Below, one piece after another: positions 10,301 to 22,300 of a stretch of 64,000 nt of DNA; within the stretch, counting starts at the first letter, position 1; each line of letters starts with the position of its first letter. The stretch comes from Streptomyces sp. NBC_01335 (GTDB taxonomy: Bacteria > Actinomycetota > Actinomycetes > Streptomycetales > Streptomycetaceae), in NCBI RefSeq assembly GCF_035953295.1, contig NZ_CP108370.1, forward strand, positions 7,425,001-7,489,000. The letters are read 5' to 3'. The position numbers and the translations under genes are program-made. The notes beneath the pieces were generated by a model. The model ran no database searches and was not told the origin of the DNA. It was given only the letters and a program-made list of their open reading frames with translations.

Positions 10301-13300
10301 CACCGTACGGATGGAGAACGCGGAGACCGTCCGCTGGGCCCGGACCCATGTCGAGCACCTGCGCGAGGAGTACGTCCGCACCGTCGAAACCGCTCGGGTC
10401 GCCGCCTCGGCGGCCGGGCTCGTCGCGCCCCCGGCGTACGCCGACGCCGACGACTGGCGGGCCCCTGCCTGGCAGGACGCCCAGCGGACCCTGCACCAGC
10501 GGTACGCCGAAATCCTGGCACGGCCCGACACGGCCGACGCCGACGCCGACGCCGAAACCGGAGACGGAGCCGCAGCCGGAACGCGGGTGGAGAGCGGCCC
10601 CGGGACGCCCGTCGGCGACGTCATCGACGACGGCACCTTCGACGAGGCCTTCCGCGTGTGGGCGGGGGACAAGGCCTCCGTACTGACCGAGGAACAGCTG
10701 ACCGCCGTCCGCGAGCAGGTCCGCACGGAGCACGCCCGGCTCTCCGCCATAACCTCCGACACCGGGGCGGCCGTCCGGACGGTCCAGGACGCCTTCACCG
10801 TGGCGGCGGTCCGGCAACGGGGACTCGCCCACGCGGAGGCCGCGTTCGAGCGCACGTTCCACACCTGGTGGCAGGAGACGCTCGCCGCCTCCTCGCGCGG
10901 GCTGACGGACGGGACCGGGGCATCCTTCGAGCCGGCCGGGGAGACGGCCGGAGCGGTCCACGACCGCCTCGCCGCCGAGTTCCACGACCGGGTGGACCGG
11001 TTGGTGGACCGCTCCTTCACGGGCATCGACCCGGAACGCGCCCTCGACGGAACGGTGCGGCAGGCAGTCCGCGACCTCCGCGACATGATCGCGCCGCTGC
11101 CGAACGAGTTCGACCGCCGGCTCCATCTCCTCCTGCTCGACCCGGCCTTCGAGGCGGCGGTCGCCTCGTTCCCCGGTCACCGGGGCGCCGGGTCCGGGGC
11201 CCTGACCGCGGCGGAACACACCCCGGTCTCCGCCCACGAACACCTGCTGTCCGCGTTCGCGGCCGAAGGCACCCCGGTCTCCGGTCCGGGGCGGGCCCGG
11301 GTGCTCGACGACGCCCGGCGTGCCCTGGACGACGTCTTCGACAGGTTCGAGCGCCCCGGCGCGGGCACCGACGACCGGGCCGCGTCGATCGACAGGCAGA
11401 CCAGGCTGGACGCGGTGGTGGGCGGTCTGCACCTCCGGCTGGCGGAGCAGGCGGTCCGCGAACACCAGATCGTCCGTGTCCAGGAGGCCGTTCAGGCGGC
11501 AGCGGCCTCCTGGGCGGAAACCGGCCCCCGCACGGACGCGGCGTTCCTCGACCGCTTCCCGGTGGACTTCGGCAGCCCCGGCAAGGAGCTCGTCGCCGAA
11601 CTCGGGGTGACGATGGCCGTCGTCGTCAACCAGCGACTCGACCAGGTGCTGGCCGAGACGGAGCGGCTCGGGCCGCAGGAGCGGGCGGAGCGCTGGCAGG
11701 ACGCCTACCGGCGACTGACGGACCCCGAGCGGCTGCACACCTGGCTGACCGTGCGGCACGCCCGCGACCGGATCGGCGAGCTCGCCGAAGAGCTCCTCGC
11801 CGCGCACCTCACCCAGTGGCGCGACGCCCACGGCGACCGGCCCCTCGGCGAAGCCGACACCGCTCGCGTCCGGGCCGGCCTGGAGGAGCGACTGCGGTCG
11901 GCGTTCGACGTCCTCCACCCCCGCCACACGTTCGTCCTCGACGACGTGGACGCCCTCGGGCGCAGATGGGACGCCGTCCTGGCCGCGGAGGCGCAGGCCC
12001 TCCCCGCGCACTTGGCCTTCGAGTCCACCGTCGGCACCGCCCTGCACGGAGCCGCGCGTTCGTTCGAGGCGCTGCGGGGCGACCGCGAGACCGAGGACGA
12101 CCGGTTCGCGGCGCTCGGCGGCGACTTCCGCCGCGACTTCCTCGACGCCTACGAGACCCTGTGGGCGCCGCAGAAACTCTCCTCCGCGTGGGCCACCCAC
12201 GAAGCGGCCCACGCCGACTCCTTCACCACCGGCCTCACCGCCGCCCGCCTGCACGCCCTCGACCCCGAGGGGAGCCGCGACGCCCGGCGGACGGCGGACG
12301 AGATGGAGTCCCGGCTCCGCCGCACGTACGACGAGCCGGACTTCCAGGAGCTCTGGGACCGGGCGAACGAACTGCTCGGCCCCCGACTGCTCATCGGCCG
12401 CGACCCGGAGACGGTCGCCCTCCGCGAAGCGCAGCATCGGGCGCTGTTCCGCCTCATGGGCCACCTCGGCCGGGAAGGGGACGAGCGGCGGGCGCGCGAC
12501 CTGGCGCGGGCGCTGGTGGAACGGATACCGGGGATCGGCTCCCTGCGGCCCGGGGTCCGCGGTGGAGCGGGGCCCCGTGCGGAGGAGCGTGCGGAGGAGC
12601 GCGGTCCGGGCCGGGGCCGGCCGGGGCCCGGTGTGCCGGAAACGGCCATGGGCGACCCGTATCCGGACTGGCCGGACCTGGTGATGGACGAAGCAGGGGC
12701 GTACCGGCCGGATCCGGCTACGGCCGAAGAGGGGCCGCACCCGCTGAACCTGCCCTCGGACGACGTCCTGCTGGATCTGCCCGACCCGCTGTGGTTCCCA
12801 CCCGAGCATGTCGGCGGGGCTTTCGACGGCGCCGGCACCTGGTCGACGGTGGGTCTCGACGCCTCCGGCGCATGGCTGGGCGGGTTCACCGATCCCGGTC
12901 TCACCGACCTGAGTCTCCTCACCGACCTGAGCTTTCTCACCGATCCGCAGCTCGCGCCGGATCCGGACTTGGACTTCCAGCCGCACCTGGACCTCCTGCT
13001 CGACCTGGGGCCGCTGCCGGACCTGAGCTCGCTGCCGGACCACGCCCCGGGAATGGTCCAGGAGCCGACTGGCCAGCAGGAGCCGGTCCAGGAGTCGACG
13101 GGGGAGATGCAGCGGCGTCTCCGGTCGAGGTTCGGTCCGCTCTTCCAGGACCTGTGGGAACAGGCCACAGGCCTGCTCCGCCCCGTGGTGGAGCTCGGCC
13201 CGGAAGCGGGGGCCTTCGCCCTGCGGCAGGCGCAGATGCGGGCGTTGGGCCTGATCGTGGAGGTGCTCGGCGGGAACACCGACGATCCGCGGGGAGACGC

Positions 13301-16300
13301 CCGGACGCTGGCGGACACGCTCGCGACGCAGACGCCCGGAATGCGCTCCGAGGACCCGCGGGACGTCTGGTCGCACCGTGCGCGGCATGCCGAACCGTCG
13401 CAGTCGCAGCCGGAGCTTGGGCCGCAGCCGCAGCCGCAGCCGGAACCGCAGCCTGCGCAGCCCGGGGCGGTCGTGCCGGAACCGCTCGGCGACACCTGGG
13501 AGCAGCGGGTGTGGCGGGCGAGGCCGTGGCGGACCGAGCCCACCGCGCGGCAGGACGGCGGACCGCACGCGGGAGTACCGCTGACGGAGGCGCAGCAGAC
13601 CCGTCTCTTCACGATGCTGAACACGCGTGAGCGGGTTCTCGACGAGATCCTGACGTTCGGAGCGGTCGCCGACTGGGCCTCCCGTTCCGTGCGCGTACCG
13701 CTCGACGAGGCGGAGGTGGAGCGACTGCACCGGGAGTACATCGGCTCCTGGCCGGAGCCTCCGGTGCGCCGCGGTGTCCTCGGGCTGTCGGCGCCCCTGA
13801 CGGTCGCGGCGTGGGAACACTTCCGGGTGAGCGGTCATCTGGAGGTGGGCGGCGGCCACCGGACGGTGTTCCGCGGGAAGACGGTGAGGCTGGGCCGGTA
13901 CGTCCGCGACACACTGCGGCGGAAGGACACGTTCGCCCGGCTCTCGCAAGCCCGCGTGGACTGGTGGGAATCGGTCGGCATGCGGTGGCCGACCGACGCC
14001 ATGCTCGACGCGGTGCGGGTCTACCTCGACGGCCGGACGCTGACCGCGCCGCCGCCGGACGAGGAGATCCGTGCCGTGCGGGTGCCCGGATGGCAGGCCA
14101 CGGTCGACCTGGTGCACTGGCGCGAGACGCTCCGGCACCTGTTGGTGCTGAAGGACGAGGCCCGTATCCGCGAGGCGCTCGGCGAGGCGTGGGCGGAGGC
14201 GTTCTTCGCGGGACGGCCCCCGCACACGGTCGAGGAGACCGCCCTCGGCGTAACGGCGCCCGGCGAGCCGAGCGTGCACCTCACCCGGCCGGCGACGCCA
14301 CCCCCGGCGTCGATGGAGGACCTGTTCGGCCCGAGCCCCGAGCCGACCCCGGAGTTCGAGCCCGTGCGGCCGGCGACGCCACCCCCGGCGTCGACGGAGG
14401 ACCTGTTCGGCCCGAGCCCCGAGCCGACCCCGGAGCCGGCCCCGGAGCCCGCGCGGCTCACGCCCGGTGGGCCGGGGGCGCCGATCGACGTGGACGCATT
14501 CGAACCGCCCGGCGCGGAGGGGCTTCAGGCGTGGCGGGCACGGCCGTGGCGGTCCCAGGCGAGCCCGCAGCCCTTCGCGCGCCCTGCCTGGCGCACGTAT
14601 CCGACGCCGACACAGCGTGAGGAGCTCTTCCATCATCTGCGGAAAGCCGGGCGGAACGCGACCTTCGGGACCGTCGCCGACTGGATGCACCGCACCTTCC
14701 GCCTCCGGCTGGACGAGGAGCAGTTGGAGCGGCTCCAGTGGGAGCACCGGCTCGCGCAGGCGGAGCGGGCCGCCTCCCGGCCCGGACGGTCCCGCAGGGC
14801 CCCCAGGATCTCCGCCCCGGGTCCCGTTCCCGACACCTCGCAGGAAGCGGGCCCGTCGACGGCCGGTGCAGGCCGGAGCGGCACGGGTGAGCACCTCGGA
14901 CCGGAGAGGGACTGGGACCCGGCACCGAGCTCCGCGTTCGCGCCGGGCGTGGGCGGGGACCTGGTGGACCGTTTGCGGGCCGCGTCCGACACGGAGACCC
15001 TGAAGAGCCGGTGGGCGCGGGCCATGGTCCTGCTCCGGCCGGCCGTGCTGATCGGTACGGAACCGGAGACGGTCGCGCTGCGGGAGGCCCAGCGGCACGC
15101 GGGGCTCCGGATCATGGAGGTGCTCGGCCGGTCCGACGGTCCGCCGTGGACCAGGGCCCTGGTGGAGAAGGACGCCGAGGAGCTGGCGAACGAGCTCGCC
15201 GCGGCGACCCCCGGCATCCGCTCCGGCCAGCCGACGCTGCGCGCGGGCGCTCCGCACGAGGCTGCGGACTCCGCGGCCCGGACGGCTCCCGACGCCCAGA
15301 TCCTCGCCGACGCGGCCCGGCAAGCGGTCCGGGCGGTCTCCCGGGGCGGGGAGCGGTCCGCGGTTCCGGCGGACGCCCTGGTCGCCTTCCTGAACAGAGC
15401 CGCCGCCCGCACCTGGCACGAGGACTGGCCGGCCGGGGACCTCGCGCGCATGGCCGCCGCCGACGCGACCTGGGTGGCCCCCGGGCACGCCGAGCTCGTC
15501 GACGCGCTCATGCACCCCGCCCATCTGCACGTGGTGAAGGCGATCGTCCGCCGGCCGGAGCTCGGAACGATCCTGCAGGCGCGCCCCCAGCACCTGGACG
15601 TGCTGTCCGGCTCCGGTGAGCTGCTGCGGAGACTGAGCGCACTGGACTCCATGACGCTCGCCGCGTACGCGCTCGGCCCGAGCCATCTGGACGCCAAGCT
15701 GGCCCCCTCGGCGGACGGGAAGCGCGAGCTGGTGGAGGCGATCGAGAACAGGTCACCCGACGCGGCGCATCTGCTCGACGCCGTCGAAGTGGCGACCGTC
15801 CTCAACGGCCGGACCGCCCACATCCTCGCCGTGTCGTCCTCCGAGACCGTCGCCGACCTCGTGGCCCTCCTGCCCGGTCTGGCCTCCGCGGTACTGGCCG
15901 GCACGCCCGAGAGCGCACGGTCCTTCGCCCGCGAGGAAGTGCTCACCTCCGCCGTCTTCGCCCGGGTGGAGGCCGACGCGGAGATCGATGTCGCCGCCCT
16001 GTACGCCGACCGGGAGCTGCGCGCCCGTCTGCAGACCCACGCCGACCAGACGGACCTCCTGCTGCGGGCACCGGACCTCCTGGCGGCCGTGGCCCGCGAC
16101 CCCGGTCTGCTGGACGTCCTGGGGCGCGACGCCCGGCTGATCGACGTGCTCGCCGACGCGCCGGACTTCGCCAACCGTCTCGGCGCCGACGCACGCCTGG
16201 TGACCGCCGCGGTGGACAACCCCGCCGTCGCCGGCCTCCTCTCCCGTGACCCCGCCCACTTCGACGCCGTACCCGCACCCGCCCTGCTGGACGCGCTGCG

Positions 16301-19300
16301 GCAGGCGGCACCCGTGGCACGCGCCGAGCAGGGCGACCCCGCCGCCCGGAGCCTGAAACCGCCGGCCGCGGACCCGGTCCCGCTGCGGGACCTGCGGGCC
16401 GCGCTGCCCGCGCTGGACGCCGCCCTCACGGTCGATCCCCTCCTCGCCCTGGAGCTGCGGGCCGACGCCGGCCTCCGGCGGGCGCTGCTGCTCCACCCGG
16501 ACCTGCTGACCGACCCCCACGAGTACCGTCGCCTGCTGGGGCCCGACGCCGAGACACTGCGCCCCCTCGTACGGGAGAACTCGCCGCTGCTCGCCCCGTA
16601 CGTCCTCAAGGCCGCCCTGCGCCACCCCGTCCTGCGGTTCTGGCTCGGCCACTCCCCGAGCCTGCTGGAGGCCGGCCCCGGCGACCCGCGGATCGCGTTC
16701 ACGGACGCCGCCGAGGCCGACCCGCTCGTGGGCTGGATGGCCTGGGTCAACCCCGCCGTGGGACTGCTCCTCGACCACCAGTCCCCGGGCTCACCCGACT
16801 TCGGCAACCTGCGCGCGTACTGGGAGCTGGGACCCGCCGACGAGCGGATCTTCACCCACTACGCGCTCGAAGGCTTCCACGACCTGCTGTACGTCGAGGA
16901 CCGGCAGCGGCTGCTCGACGTACTGTTCCGCAGCGACGCGCTGCTCCGCCTCGCCCGGTACGACCGGCGCGTGCTGGACGCCGTCGACACCGAGGCGGTG
17001 GCGGGACTCCACGCCCATCCGCGGGTGCTGACCGAGCTGGCGTCCCGGCCCGGTTTCCAGCTGCCCGTCGCCCATTGGCGCGCCCTCTTCCACTCGCCCG
17101 GACTGCTGCGCGGGCTGGACGGTGACAGCGGCCTGCTGAGCCTGCTGGCCTCCGCACCCGAGGTCTTCCGCGAGGCCGTCGCACGCCCCGCACTCGTCGA
17201 CGTGCTCGGCACCGAGCCCTTCCGGGCCGGGGTCACGGCCGTCGTGGAGGCCCGCAGGGCGGAGAACGCCAAGAAGAGCAAGAAGAAGACGAAGGCGTGG
17301 ACGAACACCCTGGCGAACCTCGTCACGTCACACGGCGGCGACGCCGTCCTGTCCCCCGAAGGCGTCCGCCTGCACGCCGACGACGCGCGCTGGTCCGGAC
17401 TGTGGCACCTGGCGCCGGAAACGGCACGCGCGGAACTCGGGCGCATGGCCGACGGGCCCGGCAGCGAGGAACGGCTCGCCGCCCTCCACGCCGTCGACGA
17501 CCTCGTCCGCGGCAACGGGACGCTGCTCGACGCCGCCCGCGGCAGCCGCGCCGCCGGAGCCATGCTCTTCCAGGACCCGGATCTGGCCGAGATGCTGGTG
17601 GCGCGGCCGAGACTCCTCGCCACCGTCCACGACCCCAACGCCTCGGTGCTCGTCCTCCTCCGCGACAACCCGGCGCTGACCGCCGCACTGCGGACGAACG
17701 ACTCCCTCTACGCGTACACGCTGCTGCGCGGCACCGTCAGTCAGCTCGCGGGCAATCCGGACCTTGTCCGGCAGCTCGTCGCCGTGCCCGACCTGGTCCG
17801 CTTCATGCTGCAGCGCCCGCACGAACACGCCATCGCGGCCGGCGACCCCCACCTGAGGCAGCTGATGGGGGAGCGGAACGACGTGGCGCGGGCCCTCGCC
17901 GACGACGGCCGCGTCGCCGAACTGCTGCTGTCGACCCCCTCCCTCGCCGCCGAGCTGATCACCTTCCACACGGGCAGGGACGAGGACACCGCGGTCGTAC
18001 GGGCCGTGCTGAGCGGCGTCCCGGCGGCCCGGTCGGTCGCGGCCACGCCGGCGTTCGCACAGGTCCTGCGCCGCTACCCGGCCGTCAGCGAGTCCATCGC
18101 AGCCCACCCCGAGGCGTTCACCGACACCGCGCACTTCCGACGTTTCCTGTCGGACGAGGAGCCCCTGCGCGCCCTCCAGCGGCACCCCGACCACATCGGG
18201 CGGGTTCTGGCCTCCGCCGAGCTGCTGGAGACGACGCTGCGGGCCCCCGCCGTCGTGGACGCGCTGGCCGCCGACCCAGGACTGGCACGCCTGCTGGAGC
18301 GCCGCCCGCAAGGCGAGTCGCTCCACCAACTACTGCGTACACAGCCGGAGGTGACGCGTGCTCTCGCCGTCGTGGAGGGCGGCCTCGGGCACACCCTGGT
18401 CACCGCGCTCGGTGCGGTACGGGGCCTGACCGATGCGATGGCCGCCGACCCGAGGATCGGACGCGACCTGAGGGACGCCCCCTGGCTCGCCGGCACCCTG
18501 CTGCGCAGCCACGGTCTGGTGGAACACGCGGTGGACGAGAGCCCGTTGTGGCGCGCGGCCCGTGCGTCCCGACCGCTCGCCGACGCCCTCGCCCCGAGCC
18601 TGGTGCGCCGGCTCGCCCCGCGCGAGACGCTGCTCCAACGGCTCGCCGAGCACCCCTCGGCGCTGACCGGCACCGACCCCCATGAGCTGCGGCGGCTGCT
18701 CACCGACGCCGACCTCACCCGCTTCCTGGACGACACCCCGCGGTTCGCCGACCGGTTCTTCGCCACCGCCGCACTGCGCGACCGGGCGCTCCAGTCGCCG
18801 GGAACCGCCGGAGATCTGCGGCAACTGGCCCGGAACCGTGCGGCGTTCGACCGGCTCGCCGAAGACCTGACCGGGCGGCGCCTGCTGGCCGCGCTGCCCC
18901 GCGTCGCCGCCCCCGCCCCCGCCCCCGTCTCCGACACCGCCTCGGCGCGGCTCCAGGAGACCGCGCGCCCGGGAGTGGGGACGGCGGCGCGCCGCGGCCG
19001 GAAGAACGGCAGGGGAGCGGCGAGGGTGGCGGTCACCGTACGCGAGCCGGCGACCGAACAGCCGTCGGTGTGGGCGCAGGCGCTGGCCTCGGTGCCCGAG
19101 GCCGCAGGACTGCTGCTCGCACCCAAGGGCGCCGACCTCGCCGCCGAACTCGGCCGCAACCCGGAACTGCTCCCCCTGATGCTGGGAGCGCCCGCGGTTC
19201 TGGAAGACCTGACCCTGAACCCCGCCGACTGGCAGGACTACGTCTTCGCCCCCTACCTCGCCTCCGGCGAAGCCGCGCTGACGGCCCTCGACACCGACTT

Positions 19301-22300
19301 CTCGGCCTGGCTGGACCGGCTGGGCGCGGTGGTGGAGGGAGACTTCCACCAGCGGGTCCGGGACACGGCGCAGGGCGCCTGGGACCGGGAAGTCGCCTCC
19401 CGCGCCGCCCGGGTGGCACGGGAGAGAGAACGCGTCGCCGAACGGCTGGCGGCGTTCCAGCCGCACCGCCCCGAAACCTGGGACCAGCGCGCGGGACGGC
19501 TCCTGCACACCCGGCAGGCACGCGCGGAAGCGCTGACCCCCGCGCAACTGGCGCTGCTCGAAGAGGTCGCCGAAGGACACAGGAGCCCGAGGGAGGTACA
19601 GAACCGGCAACGCCCCGTCGCCGTCCATCAGGCCCTCCACATCCACCTGGACGGCGGCAGCGGCGGCGCCTCGTTCGCGTACGTCCTCGCCGAGGACGGA
19701 CACGTCGACACCCTGGTGTACGCCATCAGCCGGTCCCGGCAGAACAACGACTACACGTGGGACGGATACGGCGGCCACTCCACGGCCGGCCCGATGGACA
19801 TCGGCGCGATACGCAACGAGCCCGCGCTGCGCGCCTCGGTGGAACGGGTGGAACGGGCGACGGCGCAAGCGGCCGAGAACCGCGACGACCAGGTGAAGGC
19901 CACGGGCAGGAAGGGCAAGGGCAAGGAGAGGGGGCCCGCTGCCGCCGCGGTGGCGCGGCCGGACACCGAGACGTACGCGCGCGCGGTCGACCCCGACCTG
20001 ATGCGGCTGGCGGAGGCGCTCACGGCGTACCACTCGGCCGTCGCCGACCACGCCGCCGCACCGCAGGCGCGGGACAAGAAGGCCCCGGCCCGCGAGACGG
20101 CCCTGACCGCGGCCCGCCGGCGCCTGCGCGCGCTGGGCCTGGACCCCGAGGCGCGTACCGGACCCGACGACGAGGCCGTCCCGGAGCAAGGCGGTACCGG
20201 GAGGTTCGCCGCGGACGGGGCGAGGGGGCTGGGAGCGCGGCTCGGCATCACCACCCGCGCCGCGGAGGCTCTGCTCACCGCGGCGGGCGGACTCCTGCGG
20301 GCGCCCGTGCTGATCGGAACGGACCCCGAGACGGAGGCGGCACGCCGGGGCCACCACGAGCACCTGATCGACGTCGCCGAGGTCCTGCACACCCGGGGCG
20401 CCGAAGCCGCCCGCACCAGGGCCCTGGAGCTGGGCGGGCCGCAGACGCGCGGCAAACTGCCCGGAGCCGGAGCGCAACAGAGCAGGCCGATGGAAGTGGA
20501 GATGGAGGTCCTGGGTTCCGAGGCCGGGCCGAGCAACCAGGCCGGGCCGAGCGACCAGGCGGGCCCGGACGTCCAGCCGGTGACGGACCGGGAGGCGGAG
20601 GAGCTGGAGCAGCTCCTGCTGGAGCCGCGTCCGCGGCGGCGGGGTGAACCCATGGCGAGCCTGGACCGGGTGCTCGCCGGCCGGGAGACCGGCGTTGACG
20701 CGACACAGGACGACCAGCGGATCCCGATGGGGCGGCGGGCCGGGACCGAGGATCAGGCCGATCCCGCGCCCGAACCTGAGCAGCAGACGGCGCCCGAGGA
20801 GCAGCAGGCTGTTCCCGTACAGCAGGCCGAGGAGCAGCAGGCCGAGGTGGTCGAGCACCCCGAGCCCGCCCCCGAACGGCAGGCCGAGGTGGCCGAGCAC
20901 CCCGAGCCCGAGCCGGAGCGGCAACGGCCGGACGACGCCGAGCAGCAGGCTGCCCCCGAGCCCGAGCCCGCCCACGTGCCGGAGGCCCCCGCAGCGGAGG
21001 CGCTCGCACCCGAGACCCCCGCCCCCGCCCCGGAAACCCTCGAACCGGCCACGGCTCACGTGACGGACGTCGCCGCCCCCGTGACCGGGGCGGCCGGCCC
21101 CGCCCTGGACGCTCCCGCACCGATCAGTGACTCGGTGCGCGCGTACGGGGCGGAATTCGACGGCGTGCAGGGCACGGTGAGTCTTGGCCGGGTGCCCGAG
21201 AGCACGGTCGACTGGCTGCGGGACCGGCTGAGCAGGCAACTGGAGGGGAGCCTGGGGGAGGACGAGAACCTGCGTGACCAGATCCGCGTCCGGCTGACCC
21301 CCTCCTACCTCGTCAACGAGTGGTCCGAGGTGCGCGGGGAGAACGGGCTGGTTCTGCACCTGCGCCACCGGGGGACCGTACGGACGGTCCGGGTGCGGTT
21401 GCGCCTCGGCGACCCCCGGCCGGCACCCGAACTGCTCGACGGGCTGGCCGAAGGGGTGCCGAACCGGGTCCAGCGCTGGGGCGCCGGGTACTCGGACACG
21501 GGGAACACCGCCGGCACGGCGGACCTGCGCACCTTCCAGTTGGCGGGCAGCCATGTCTGGCAGCCCTCGCTGGGCGTGCTGAGCCAGATCGCGATTCAGC
21601 CCCAAGTGACCCTCGTGCACAACCAGTTGTCGACCCAGGTGAGCGTCGTCAGCGCGGCGCAGGCGCTGTCGTTGGTCACCGTCTCGGGCGGGGCGGTGCC
21701 GTACGCGTACCGCATGCGGTGGCAGCTGCGGGTGGACACCGGAGCGGCCCCGGCCGACTGGACCACGGACCAGGAGGGTCCGGCCGGGGAACGGATGGCC
21801 GTCTGGTTCCCGGAGCACCTCACCCGCACCGATCCGCCCGGTGCGACGGACACCGCCGTCCCGGACACCGCGGCGGACGGATCCGACCAGGCGGCCGCGG
21901 CGCGGGCGGCGGCCGAGCGGGAACACGCCCCGCTCCGGACGGCGGTGCACGAGGTCCCGCTGTACGGGGTGGAGACGGTACTGAACCCGGAACGCGTCCT
22001 GCACGCCGCGGAGCAGGCGTTCGCGGATCATCTGGGCGCGATGTCGGGGGCCTCCCGCGAGGACCTGCAACGCTTCTTCGGTTCCCGCAGCATGCGGGAC
22101 GCCCTGCCGAGGATGCTGAACGGCTGGCACGCCTCCCCCCTGCTGCTGGCGGCCGACGGCTCCGCGCTGGGCTTCATCCGGGTACGGGCCGACCTCGCGG
22201 ACGACGGCCGGCAGACGGGCCCGACCGCCCCGGCCGCGGACCTGCAACACCAGGTGGTGCGTACCGTCCGGGTCGTCGGGCAGTCGACCGTCACCAACGC

